Shown: positions 6,847 through 15,984 of the stretch, in pieces | How positions within the stretch are numbered: position 1 is the first letter of the stretch | Layout: each line of letters opens with the position of its first letter | IMG/VR virus record: IMGVR_UViG_3300005613_000492 | Span: 1 to 20,573 of that record | DNA length: 20,573 nucleotides | From: a virus | Reading direction: 5' to 3' (one strand) | The notes under the pieces: generated by a model | What the model was told of the DNA's origin: nothing | Database searches by the model: none | Seen by the model: only the letters and a program-made list of their open reading frames with translations | Translations under genes and position numbers: made by a program

Positions 6847-9489
6847 ATGGCTTCATTTGACGCACAATCATTCATCAACATAACAGGAAACACAGGAGCA
6901 GATCCAATAACCGCTTTTGGAACTTCTTTTGGAGTTCCAAGCTGTATGCTTAGTTTAGCAAAAGAAGCATTATCTCTTTTACCGTTTCCAGCGTTGGCGC
7001 TTATGCAACAGTCTTTGGCCGAGGGTAAGGCTAGAGCACGGGAGTTTATATCAGGATTATATCAAAAACTGCTTACCGAACTTGGTTTAGTAGAAGATGA
7101 AAATGGAGGATTCAAATTACCTTTTGGTGCTGATTCAGACATTCTGGCTGCGATCAATGACCTAGTAGCCATGATTGGGGTTATTACAGAGCTTGCTAAT
7201 GAAATTCAAGATATTATTGAAAATATAAATGATGTAATAGCCTGTTTCAAGCAGTTTGAAGAAATACAAAAAGCACAGGCAGGAAACATCGCAGCCCAAC
7301 AAGGTTCTTTACCTTTACAAGCAGGTTCTGATTTAGCTTTTGCTAACGCACAGTTAGCCGTACAGTTTATCAACGATGCTAATAGACAGCTTACACTGAT
7401 AAACGAAATATTTCAAGAGAGATTACAAAATCCTGATCTAGAGCCCTGTATTCCAGATAGTGCTGAGTTTGATCAGTTAGCTGCTGGAAGCAATATTAGA
7501 AGATGTCCTATTGAAGATCCTGGATTAGCTCAAGAAGGGGATGGAGTATTTAGACTAACTTATGGTCCTCCTGTAAGTGTCGCAGGGCAGTATGTACTAA
7601 CCTCTGATGGTCTTTATTATGATTCTCGCTCTGGTGGGCTAGATCCTGTATTTCTAAGTATTTCGGGAATAGTTCAACCTGGAGATAAATGGAAGTATGA
7701 CTACGCACCAAACTTAGGAGGAAAGGGAGATCAGGTATCCATTGAAAGTCTCAATAAGTTTACTGATAATATATTTGATTTAGACGATATTGATGACAGT
7801 CAAGGGATGCAACTTTACTACGATAATGATCACTTTTTAGCGGTTCTTAGACAGCAAAGAGATAAGCACGCATATGATCTTTCAGGAGAGCTACTTGATT
7901 TTATTAATGAGTATGGAGAAAACTCAGCTATTGTTAATAACCAAAGACAAGTTATTATTTCTGAAATAGCAAATCATAATGATAAAATTAATAGAAGAAA
8001 AAAACAAATTGAGGTTATAGTAAAAGTTCCAAATTTATATGGGGATGAAGGTCCTACCTTTGCTCCTGGAGACATACCAATCAATGATTTTTCCGTATTA
8101 GAAAAATATAATTTAGCTGTTGATTTAGAAAAACAAAAAGCATTGATTTTCTCACAAGCTGAAGTAAACGATATAGTATTACCTCTTACTCCTAAGTTTG
8201 TAAAGAGTTCAGCAAAAGCACCCTCCATCGGGTTTGAACACCTAACAGTACCTAATGTAGGAAAGGGCAGTATTATTTATAGTCCTTCAGGAGGAACAGA
8301 AGCAACCGTATTATCTCTTACTGATCAAATTGCAACTGATGGACTGTTTGCTATTTATAATTTTTTAGATACTAGAACTACACTACCCTCTTCAACAGAC
8401 TTTAACTTGACAAACTGTGCTACGAATGATATGTACAATAATGCACAGTTGATAGGAACTAATCCTCAAAGTATATTCTTCTCAGGATTAGCAATACCCT
8501 ATCTAGAGGGTATAGTCAAAAATAAGTCTACATTTACACAAGGAGCCTCTGCACTCGGTAGCGTAGTTAGACTACCCGACACCGAAGAGTTTAGAGAGCT
8601 AACTTACAAGAATCAAGGATTCTCTATGGAGTGCTGGGTTCATGTTCCAAATATAACTGACGCAGGAGTTGGCTGGTTAAGTGGAACAACATCATCCTTG
8701 ACGAAGGTTTTATTAGCTAGTGAGAATACTGGTGTTGCGTCTGGAGTATCTGCGGTAAACTACTTAGGTCAGATTCCTGATCTTGATTTCTTAGAAAATA
8801 GGAAAGGAACAGATTTTGTAAAAGGCTTGATTTGTGGATTTACTAGAGATAGAAGAATTACTCAGGAAAATACAGGGTATAGTAATGATAACGCAGAAAA
8901 TGACCCAGCCTCTTCGTTAAGTTTCTTTATGGCTCCAACCATTTCTAGAGATGCTTCTTCTCTATCTTGGATCAATAATGACGATTGTAATGATGTAGAG
9001 TCTTTCTATAAAATGAAAGTAGACTTATCATCAAACTCTTATATTGGAAATGTTTCATCTCAATTTGTTCTTATAGCTATAACGGTAGATCCTCCAAAAG
9101 ATCTAATATCCTTTTACGCAGATGGAAATCTTTTGACCACCTCTGCCATGTCAACTGTTTTTGGAAATGATGCTAGAACCTCAATAGGTCTTCCCTCTTT
9201 CAAGAAACCCAATAGTTTTGAGTACACAACCTCAACTGTTGATGGTCCAACTACAGTAAAAACTGGTCCTAAAAATAACCCTTTCTATACGCCTTGGATT
9301 GTTGGTGGAGGGTGGACTGATGGTATGTATTTAAATGGAAACTTTATGGGTGGAGATCGTGGAGGTATAGTAAGCGGTCTTCGAGGCCACATAGGAAGTT
9401 TGAAGTTTTACTCAAAGCCTCTAAATACAGAAGAGATTACTCAGAACTATAAAGCGCAACAAGGCTTCTTCAAAAATATCAAAATGTAA
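6847..9489 (+). CDS. Large baseplate-associated structural protein with C-terminal LamG-like domain
   Basis: 880 aa. Residues about 30-170 are helical and Ala/Ile/Glu-rich, with a likely coiled coil around 110-165. A beta segment near 230-300 carries Gly-Gln-Tyr-Val-Leu-Thr-Ser-Asp-Gly-Leu-Tyr-Tyr-Asp-Ser. Residues about 331-396 are highly charged and probably coiled coil. From residue 499 the protein looks like a laminin-G/concanavalin jelly roll: Gly-Leu-Phe-Ala-Ile-Tyr-Asn-Phe at the start, Phe-Ser-Met-Glu-Cys-Trp-Val-His-Val at about 593, Phe-Tyr-Ala-Asp-Gly-Asn-Leu near 755, and the closing Gly-His-Ile-Gly-Ser-Leu-Lys-Phe-Tyr-Ser-Lys-Pro-Leu near 855. Such domains bind carbohydrate or protein, so host-surface contact is the likely role (inference). 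It sits between spike and gp25-like genes, where P2 and Mu have no gene, and its stop overlaps the gp25-like start (TAATG). I do not recognise the N-terminal half as a named family. Confidence 0.68.
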   Translation: MASFDAQSFINITGNTGADPITAFGTSFGVPSCMLSLAKEALSLLPFPALALMQQSLAEGKARAREFISGLYQKLLTELGLVEDENGGFKLPFGADSDILAAINDLVAMIGVITELANEIQDIIENINDVIACFKQFEEIQKAQAGNIAAQQGSLPLQAGSDLAFANAQLAVQFINDANRQLTLINEIFQERLQNPDLEPCIPDSAEFDQLAAGSNIRRCPIEDPGLAQEGDGVFRLTYGPPVSVAGQYVLTSDGLYYDSRSGGLDPVFLSISGIVQPGDKWKYDYAPNLGGKGDQVSIESLNKFTDNIFDLDDIDDSQGMQLYYDNDHFLAVLRQQRDKHAYDLSGELLDFINEYGENSAIVNNQRQVIISEIANHNDKINRRKKQIEVIVKVPNLYGDEGPTFAPGDIPINDFSVLEKYNLAVDLEKQKALIFSQAEVNDIVLPLTPKFVKSSAKAPSIGFEHLTVPNVGKGSIIYSPSGGTEATVLSLTDQIATDGLFAIYNFLDTRTTLPSSTDFNLTNCATNDMYNNAQLIGTNPQSIFFSGLAIPYLEGIVKNKSTFTQGASALGSVVRLPDTEEFRELTYKNQGFSMECWVHVPNITDAGVGWLSGTTSSLTKVLLASENTGVASGVSAVNYLGQIPDLDFLENRKGTDFVKGLICGFTRDRRITQENTGYSNDNAENDPASSLSFFMAPTISRDASSLSWINNDDCNDVESFYKMKVDLSSNSYIGNVSSQFVLIAITVDPPKDLISFYADGNLLTTSAMSTVFGNDARTSIGLPSFKKPNSFEYTTSTVDGPTTVKTGPKNNPFYTPWIVGGGWTDGMYLNGNFMGGDRGGIVSGLRGHIGSLKFYSKPLNTEEITQNYKAQQGFFKNIKM
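8341..9474 (+). other. LamG/concanavalin-like domain region within the 880-aa protein
   Basis: Codes for about residues 499-876 of the structural protein. The opening strand (Leu-Phe-Ala-Ile-Tyr-Asn-Phe), the Glu-Cys-Trp-Val strand, the Ala-Asp-Gly-Asn turn and the final Ile-Gly-Ser-Leu-Lys-Phe-Tyr strand occur in the order found in the LamG_3 (concanavalin-like) superfamily. It is longer than a single typical domain (about 160-200 aa), so it probably includes insertions or an additional beta domain. The call comes from motif reading only. Confidence 0.55.
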
Positions 9490-9956
9490 TGGCAACTAAA
9501 GTTACTGAAAACTTATTCGGAACAGTTCCCTCTAACTTTACTAAAAAATCTTTTGAATCAAAAAAGAAAGAAGTTTTTGGTCTAACTTATCCGTTATATA
9601 AGTATAAAGAATCTGCTGGATACTTTTCTAAATCGTCAGGAATTGAACTAATAAAAGGAGCAATTACTCAGTTAGTGAAAACTGAAAAAGGAGAAAGAGT
9701 GATGCTTCCTAGTTTTGGATGTAGTCTTAGACGATTTTTATTTGAACCTTTAGACGAAAACGTATTTCAAAGTATCAAATCAGAAATAACTACACAGTTT
9801 AATAAATATATACAAGGAGCTAGAATTCTAAATCTATCAATTTTTTCAGCAGGACAAGACGGAACTTTTGAAGGCGGCGCTATAAAAGTTTTACTAAGAG
9901 TTCAACTTCTCAATGAAGAGTATTCTATATTCGATGTACCAGTAACTTTATCATGA
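9489..9956 (+). CDS. Baseplate wedge protein, gp25-like (GPW/gp25 family)
   Basis: 155 aa. In contractile tails this protein starts sheath assembly: it sits at the inner wedge and presents a strand-swap platform copied from the sheath C-terminus (T4 gp25, P2 gpW, TssE). The family core is plain at residues 64-90: Lys-Thr-Glu-Lys-Gly-Glu-Arg-Val-Met-Leu-Pro-Ser-Phe-Gly-Cys-Ser-Leu, then Phe-Leu-Phe-Glu-Pro-Leu, matching the 'T..GER.m.P.FG..L...lFEP' signature. An amphipathic helix follows, then beta strands to the C-terminus. The first 40 residues (Lys/Ser/Phe-rich) are longer than in minimal gp25 proteins, of about 130 aa. The gene begins at a TAATG junction and ends in TGA that overlaps the next start (ATGA), so it is translationally coupled to its physical partner, the gp6/gpJ-like wedge protein. 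Confidence 0.93.
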   Translation: MATKVTENLFGTVPSNFTKKSFESKKKEVFGLTYPLYKYKESAGYFSKSSGIELIKGAITQLVKTEKGERVMLPSFGCSLRRFLFEPLDENVFQSIKSEITTQFNKYIQGARILNLSIFSAGQDGTFEGGAIKVLLRVQLLNEEYSIFDVPVTLS

Positions 9957-11521
9957 ACTTATCAGGAACCCTACAATCAGACTTCATGAAACTGACAAGT
10001 TTGCCTAATAGAAAAAAGGCAAATCTTATAAATTTTGCATCTAGTGATTTTCTAAGTCTAAAACAATCACTAATTGATTATGCTAAAGCAGTTTATCCAA
10101 ATGACTACTCATACTTCATTGAATCTGATTTAGGTATTATGTTTATTGAGCTAGTAGCTTATATGGGTTCTGTTATGTCAATGAAAGCAGACATGCTGGC
10201 TAATGAAAACATCTTACAAACTGCTAGACAAAGAGCAAGTGTAAGAAAGCTCCTTGATCTGGTTGGTGTCAAAATGAAAGGACCCCTTTCCTCTGCTGCT
10301 GATGCTGCTATTACTTTTAGCAAAACTCCGAATACTGTAACAATTGCTGGGGCGGATAGAGTTATTAAAACTAACTCTCCTGAAGATGGAGAAACCCTGA
10401 GTTTTACAGTTTATAAAGTGTCTAATGGACAAATTGATCCTTTAGCAAATGCAACTGCTGATCTTACTTTTGATGTTACAGCGGGTACATACTATGATGA
10501 TCTAGCTATTCAGGAAGGAGCCTTAGCTACGGAATCAGGAACTTTTGGAACTACAGAGGGAACTAAAAGTATAGCACTAACGCAATCCCCAGTCATTGAC
10601 GGGAGTGTTCAACTATACATCACTTCCACAAATACTGATGTTGAAGGAGCATATACCGAAGTTGAAAATGTTTTCTTTGCCTCTGGATCAACAGACAGAG
10701 TATTTGAAATTGTTTATGATGATAACTACGCAGCAACCCTAGTGTTTGGTAATGGGTTAGCTGGTATTTCTCCAGACGCAGATGCTAGTTATTTTGTAAC
10801 CTACAGAATTGGTGGTGGTTCTAGAGGAAATATTGCAAAAGAAAGCATCAACACTAATATAAATGTAACTACAGGAACTGGAGCTACTGCCACAATTAGA
10901 AACATTTCCTTAGCTACTGGAGGGGCTAACGCTGAGACGGTTGAAAAGGCTAAAAAATACGCACCGCTAACTTTTAGAAGGCAAGATAGAATTGTTACTC
11001 TAGAAGATTATAGCGTATTTTCCAATTCTTTTATAAGCACTTGGGGAACCGTGGGTAAAGCAGTAGCAGTTACAAGAAAAGCCTACGCATCCGCTAATGT
11101 AATTGATATTTATGTTTTAGAAAAAGCCTCAGATATTCAGTTACAAAAAGCCACTCCAACTTTCAAAACTAGTCTTCTCGCTGCGATAAACAAAAAGAAA
11201 ATGGCTACTGATGAAGTTGTTATTGTAGATGGATTGATTCGTACTCTAGATCTTGTGGTCACTATCAAAGTAGACGAAGAAGAGAAGAATAACCAGACTC
11301 AGATTGTAAACAAGGTAAGAGATAGTATTTTATCCTATATGAATGTCGATAATAGAGAGTTCGGACAGGCTTTAAATATAGCTGAACTAAATAGACAAAT
11401 TTTTGAAATTGATGAAGTAAGATTCTCAACAGTAGACAATGTAGAAAAAGATATAAAGGTTGATTTCAATGAGATTATTCAGCTAAACAACTTGACAATA
11501 AATGTTGAACTTCTAGCCTAA
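9953..11521 (+). CDS. Baseplate wedge protein, gp6/gpJ-like (Baseplate_J family)
   Basis: 522 aa. It forms the inner iris of the baseplate by dimerising between wedges, as do T4 gp6, P2 gpJ and Mu gp47. Residues about 28-105 carry the N-terminal family block: Asp-Tyr, then Phe-Ile-Glu-Ser-Asp-Leu-Gly-Ile-Met-Phe-Ile-Glu-Leu-Val-Ala-Tyr, followed by Ala-Asn-Glu-Asn-Ile-Leu-Gln-Thr-Ala and an Arg-rich helix. At about 265-295 is the hallmark Phe-Gly-Asn-Gly-Leu-Ala-Gly, then Tyr-Arg-Ile-Gly-Gly-Gly-Ser-Arg-Gly-Asn-Ile. At about 340-352 Pro-Leu-Thr-Phe-Arg-Arg-Gln-Asp-Arg-Ile-Val-Thr-Leu matches the 'R.vt..Dy' start of the C-terminal domain. Length is close to T4 gp6 (660 aa) and above P2 gpJ (302 aa). 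The ATG at 9953 overlaps the gp25-like stop by 4 nt. No Shine-Dalgarno motif is visible, so expression probably depends on coupling. Confidence 0.92.
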   Translation: MNLSGTLQSDFMKLTSLPNRKKANLINFASSDFLSLKQSLIDYAKAVYPNDYSYFIESDLGIMFIELVAYMGSVMSMKADMLANENILQTARQRASVRKLLDLVGVKMKGPLSSAADAAITFSKTPNTVTIAGADRVIKTNSPEDGETLSFTVYKVSNGQIDPLANATADLTFDVTAGTYYDDLAIQEGALATESGTFGTTEGTKSIALTQSPVIDGSVQLYITSTNTDVEGAYTEVENVFFASGSTDRVFEIVYDDNYAATLVFGNGLAGISPDADASYFVTYRIGGGSRGNIAKESINTNINVTTGTGATATIRNISLATGGANAETVEKAKKYAPLTFRRQDRIVTLEDYSVFSNSFISTWGTVGKAVAVTRKAYASANVIDIYVLEKASDIQLQKATPTFKTSLLAAINKKKMATDEVVIVDGLIRTLDLVVTIKVDEEEKNNQTQIVNKVRDSILSYMNVDNREFGQALNIAELNRQIFEIDEVRFSTVDNVEKDIKVDFNEIIQLNNLTINVELLA

Positions 11522-14500
11522 TGACTGATCAGTTTTCACAAAACACTAGAAACTATACAAAGACTAATTTTGTAGAGCTACTAGAGCTAATAACTCCTGA
11601 ATTTTATAAGCAAGAGGATCAAAACTTTAGTGGCCTAGAGTTGAATCCTTTTTCCGATATCATAAATGCTGATATTAGAAAAGCCGAACTGATTAGAAGT
11701 GTTGTATCTTTATCATCTATTCCTGGAACGAGGGCTCAAGATCTTAGTAGTGTATCAGGGATTTCTAAGTTTTTTGTAAAACAAAATAATTATACTTATA
11801 TTAGTCCTTCAAAGTTTGAAGAAAAAATACTACTACCTTTAGGAACTTCATTCAAAAACTTCGCAACTAGTGGAGAGTTTTATAACTATTTGTCTGGAAC
11901 TCTTTGCCCTTTACTAGTTCCTGCTACATTCGCAGATGACTCAACCTTAGTTGCTAATACTACAACCCTATCAGCACTAACAAACAACTCAAACGCTTCA
12001 AGTGTTCATGTTTATCTTACGGAAGCTTTAGGTTGGTTTTACTTTCTAAATAGGGAGTCTACAGGAAGTTTTGACCCCTCTTCCCTTGTGGCTAGAGACT
12101 TTGTAAAGGTATTCACGGGAGAAACATTAGAAACAGTAGATGGAGTAAAGGCTTTATCTGAATTTGTATGGAGAAATTATCAAGACTTTGCTCTTTGGAG
12201 AAATAATGATCTAATACCTACATCCTTTGTTTCTGGGGCTGCTGACGCTATTTTAGATGCTTCTGACGGAGTTGTAGCTACTTATACCAGCGGAACGCAA
12301 AAGTTGGATAGTTTGCTAACTTTTGTAGATGCCGTATATTCTAAGCTATACCTGGATAGGTTTGATTTTGCTGTCAGAGATGCTTTTGAAGATTATGTAA
12401 ATTCAGAAATCTATCTAGTTGATGAAGTTAGTAGAGGACCGTTACGAAAATTTGAAACACTTATGGGTCTTGCTATGGCTGACTATACAAACGCCATAGA
12501 AAACCTAAAATTGATTTATGATGTAAACTCTGTTAGGGAAGATCACTTACAATACATAGCTGATCTAATTGGGTGGAAGCTCAGAGGTAATAATACTGAT
12601 AAGCGGAGACATCAGTTACGCGCCGCAGTTGAGATTTATAAAAAGACAGGAACTTTAGATGGAATCCAGTCTGCGTTAAATAACTTAGTAACAGAATCCG
12701 TTTTAGATATTTCAGGAAGAGCTACTGAACTTTGGGAATCCTATTTACCCTTCTTAGTTTGGTATGCCTTGGCTACAGAGTCTCCTCTTTTTGAGAGTCT
12801 AAAGACATGGACTTTGCCCTTATCAAAACAAGCGGGAATAACTGGTTATAGCTCTAGTAGTTTAGAAGATAGTATCAAATCCGTTGTAGATAATATTTTT
12901 CTAAATCTATATAAGAAGTATCCAGAGAACTTCATATTTGGTAATAGTCGTTGGGATCCTCCTCGTTTATTCAGTTTAGATGAGTTTGGGCATGTAACTG
13001 ATCTTTATACGGTTTATAAAGAAGATAAGATGAAGCCTTTCCATTGTTATCGGTTTGGAGAGCCTATCTATTACTTCAAAGAGCAAGAAGCTAGAACTTA
13101 TGGAGAATCCGCATTGTTTGAAGCTGCTCTAAGTTATGGTCCTTTAGGGTATGGTGTTTATGCCGAAGGAGAAGGTCCCGAGAGCTACGGGGCAGGAAGA
13201 CCAGTATACCTTTCTGCGACTGGAGATTTGAACTTCGTCTTTAGTTATAGGGGGAAAACTAACTACCCAGTGCCTCCTTTTGAAGAAGTAAAATACTTTA
13301 GAGATTGTACAGTATCAGAAGAGTTAGTAGATGATTTAGTTGAACAGTTAAAGTGTTTAGTAGTAGATGAAAGCTTTGCAGATCAATTAGGATCTTATGT
13401 GAAAAACAGAGCCCTATCTGATGAAACTTCACTTAGAGCTTTAAATGAGTTTTTAATATTAACAACTTCGGCTCAGACCGCACCAAACTACGATAATGTT
13501 ATTCTTAGAGGATCTAACTATCAAAAAAATGTTCTTCCTTTATGGAATGGAAAATCTTCTCATATTTTTATTGATTTCGATGATGTAGACTTTGATTTTG
13601 ATAAAGTTACTTTAGAAGGGGATTCTCCCTATGCCTTCTACGAGTCCGCCAGGATTGCCCAAGAGTTTTCTCCAGCCCATACAATTGTACGGGTAAACCT
13701 AAACGCAAGTACTGAGGATTTTGCTTACGATTATTCTTCAGTTAACTATGACTATGTTGGAGTAAATAAAGAGGATGATAGGTCACTTTATAGCTCTGGG
13801 GCTGTACTAGCAAACTTTGAGTCATCTGGAACTAGCATGGACTTTGCTACAGGAGGTGGCGATGGTGGTGATTTAAATAGTGATGGTGGAAGAGGCGGAT
13901 TAAATGTTTTCAAAAGAAATCAAGTTGATAGTATTCGAGATACCTTAGCTTATCGAGTAGCATCAGGAAAAAATATAACATCTAATGTAAATCGTAGAGC
14001 ATTAAGAAGAAGGAACTACAAGTATACTCTTCCCAAAAATGGATACTACGATAGAACAGGATTCAACGGTCCTTTAAGTTTTGATCCTTCTGTATTAGAA
14101 GAGTCTTTGGCTTCATCTTTAGGTGAGCTTACTTTAGGGTATATTCCCTCAGCAGGAAAGTTTCACCCCGTAGTCGATCCAATAGATCCTACGGGAGTTT
14201 GGCATAGATGTGAAAACTTGGATTCTTCTAGAGAGTTTTCAGGAATCCCAACAAGCGCAACTTTCCCATATAGAGGGCTTTCGTCCGTTGCTCTAAATAA
14301 TAACATAAAGATACCAGAGTTATCCCCAAGTTCTACTAAGTATTCAGACAGGGGACAGCTTCCTGTTATTTATCAGGTCATTCATAAAGTCTTTATGGAT
14401 AAGGCTAGATCCTATGCTAAAGATGTTATCAAAAATGATCCCACAGTTTATGATGCTGATAACTACTGGAAAAATAATATCCAAAGTTTAGCTAACTCAG

Positions 14501-15984
14501 CTATTGATTCTGGATTTGTTCTTAACGAGTATTCAGACTACTACAATATTCAATTTGGTAGTAACTTACACAAGTTGTATAGAGACTATCAGCAATACTT
14601 CGAGAACCCTTTAGGTGCTTACTACTTAGATAAAACAGGTGGTAATATTTTTGCTCATACTTTTGGAAGTGGGATTTACAACTGTGTTTTTGACATTGAC
14701 GGTTCTGCGGTTTCTTCTACCGAGGGTGCTTATGTAGCATCAAGTCTAACTACCTCTATCCCAATAAGCCACAACGCAGGTTCTGGTGTGTTCAGCCTGT
14801 GTGCTGTTGAAAATGGCTATGCCTCTGGAACTTATATCGCAAGTGCTAACGGAGAGATGGCAGTTCCTCTCTTTGGAACCTTTGTTGAGGGTTCAGCTTT
14901 CAACGCTGAATATAGAAATCCACATATCCTTAGTGGGGTAGAGTTTGTTTCTACTTCAGGCGCATCTGAAGGAAACGAGTTTACAATATTTAGAATATCT
15001 CCAGATTTAGCAAGCTCTGTTTCAGATTCTAAACTTGTAAATAATACACTCATCAAAGCTAAGTCTGTAAATGGACTTCCACGACTTCGGTTTGATTTGA
15101 GTTCTTATGGAGATTATTCTAACTTCCTAATACAAGATCATAAGTTCAAACTAGCTATCAAGAGCTTAGTTGGAGATGATCAAGGTAAGATATTAGGAGG
15201 TCGTAAACTTGGAGTTTGGATTCACACAAATACAGTAGGTGATGATCGGTATATGTGGACTTGGAATAATGAAGGTAGGTGGGAAATGCACCAGGAGTCC
15301 GATCTTAGCGTAGACTTCGTACTCTCTAAATGTCAAGTGTACACCTTCCCTACTACTACTATTCCAGACACTCTATGCTTAAAAAATAAACTAAAAGAGT
15401 ATTCGGATAATAATGCTAAAATTAGTAACCTTTTAGATTCTTACTTTGATAATATTGTAGTAGAGTTCGATACTAGAAACTTCACCATAAACAATAACTA
15501 TGAGTATCTTGATATTATTCCTTTAGAAAATGAGTTCTATAAGATTCAAACAGATGTTCACAGAAGTAAGAATACAAACTATATCATAGAAGTTTTCTTA
15601 ATACCCGATAATATAAAGAACTCTACAAAATACTTATTAATTGATAATATCAGTTTGACTGATGTTACTCTAAGTGGATGGGCAGGAACACCTTTAGGTT
15701 ATGGCACTAGAACCAATGGAACTCCTCTAAGACAATTTGTTAATGAAGATGTTTCTTTCCTAACTAAAGAAGAACTTTTAGCAGTATTAAAGTTCTATAA
15801 TGGATTAGCAGGACAAGAAGTAGGAATATACAACTCAGATATAGCTTCTAGAGATTCTACTATTACTGCTACAAAGTTAGAACAGAGTGGTGGAAGTAGG
15901 CTGAACTATAGAACAAATCCAGAGTGGGTTAGTTCTAAAGGTAGTTTTAATTTAGTTTATACTAATGTGGAGATAGAGAACTAA
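11521..15984 (+). CDS. Giant baseplate wedge protein, gpI/gp7-like N-terminus with about 1000-aa extension
   Basis: 1487 aa. The first 400 residues carry the tail-protein-I type module: a start with Asn-Phe-Val-Glu-Leu-Leu-Glu-Leu-Ile-Thr-Pro-Glu-Phe-Tyr, and the key block at 343-392 (Leu-Gln-Tyr-Ile-Ala-Asp-Leu-Ile-Gly-Trp, Arg-Arg-His-Gln-Leu, Ala-Val-Glu-Ile-Tyr-Lys-Lys-Thr-Gly-Thr, Gly-Ile). This follows the 'yLa.liGw...R..l..A...y+.rGT..gi' pattern of P2 gpI and Mu gp48. Beyond it come a Gly/Tyr-rich stretch (538-561), an acidic run (685-694), a Gly/Asp-rich linker (778-793), a helical part (about 939-1045) and Trp-rich beta domains (about 1150-1390). In T4 the wedge arm gp7 (1032 aa) links inner baseplate to periphery; this protein probably does the same and carries outer domains. 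It follows the gp6-like gene through TAATG and has no obvious ribosome-binding site. The function of the C-terminal two-thirds is unknown. Confidence 0.82.
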   Translation: MTDQFSQNTRNYTKTNFVELLELITPEFYKQEDQNFSGLELNPFSDIINADIRKAELIRSVVSLSSIPGTRAQDLSSVSGISKFFVKQNNYTYISPSKFEEKILLPLGTSFKNFATSGEFYNYLSGTLCPLLVPATFADDSTLVANTTTLSALTNNSNASSVHVYLTEALGWFYFLNRESTGSFDPSSLVARDFVKVFTGETLETVDGVKALSEFVWRNYQDFALWRNNDLIPTSFVSGAADAILDASDGVVATYTSGTQKLDSLLTFVDAVYSKLYLDRFDFAVRDAFEDYVNSEIYLVDEVSRGPLRKFETLMGLAMADYTNAIENLKLIYDVNSVREDHLQYIADLIGWKLRGNNTDKRRHQLRAAVEIYKKTGTLDGIQSALNNLVTESVLDISGRATELWESYLPFLVWYALATESPLFESLKTWTLPLSKQAGITGYSSSSLEDSIKSVVDNIFLNLYKKYPENFIFGNSRWDPPRLFSLDEFGHVTDLYTVYKEDKMKPFHCYRFGEPIYYFKEQEARTYGESALFEAALSYGPLGYGVYAEGEGPESYGAGRPVYLSATGDLNFVFSYRGKTNYPVPPFEEVKYFRDCTVSEELVDDLVEQLKCLVVDESFADQLGSYVKNRALSDETSLRALNEFLILTTSAQTAPNYDNVILRGSNYQKNVLPLWNGKSSHIFIDFDDVDFDFDKVTLEGDSPYAFYESARIAQEFSPAHTIVRVNLNASTEDFAYDYSSVNYDYVGVNKEDDRSLYSSGAVLANFESSGTSMDFATGGGDGGDLNSDGGRGGLNVFKRNQVDSIRDTLAYRVASGKNITSNVNRRALRRRNYKYTLPKNGYYDRTGFNGPLSFDPSVLEESLASSLGELTLGYIPSAGKFHPVVDPIDPTGVWHRCENLDSSREFSGIPTSATFPYRGLSSVALNNNIKIPELSPSSTKYSDRGQLPVIYQVIHKVFMDKARSYAKDVIKNDPTVYDADNYWKNNIQSLANSAIDSGFVLNEYSDYYNIQFGSNLHKLYRDYQQYFENPLGAYYLDKTGGNIFAHTFGSGIYNCVFDIDGSAVSSTEGAYVASSLTTSIPISHNAGSGVFSLCAVENGYASGTYIASANGEMAVPLFGTFVEGSAFNAEYRNPHILSGVEFVSTSGASEGNEFTIFRISPDLASSVSDSKLVNNTLIKAKSVNGLPRLRFDLSSYGDYSNFLIQDHKFKLAIKSLVGDDQGKILGGRKLGVWIHTNTVGDDRYMWTWNNEGRWEMHQESDLSVDFVLSKCQVYTFPTTTIPDTLCLKNKLKEYSDNNAKISNLLDSYFDNIVVEFDTRNFTINNNYEYLDIIPLENEFYKIQTDVHRSKNTNYIIEVFLIPDNIKNSTKYLLIDNISLTDVTLSGWAGTPLGYGTRTNGTPLRQFVNEDVSFLTKEELLAVLKFYNGLAGQEVGIYNSDIASRDSTITATKLEQSGGSRLNYRTNPEWVSSKGSFNLVYTNVEIEN

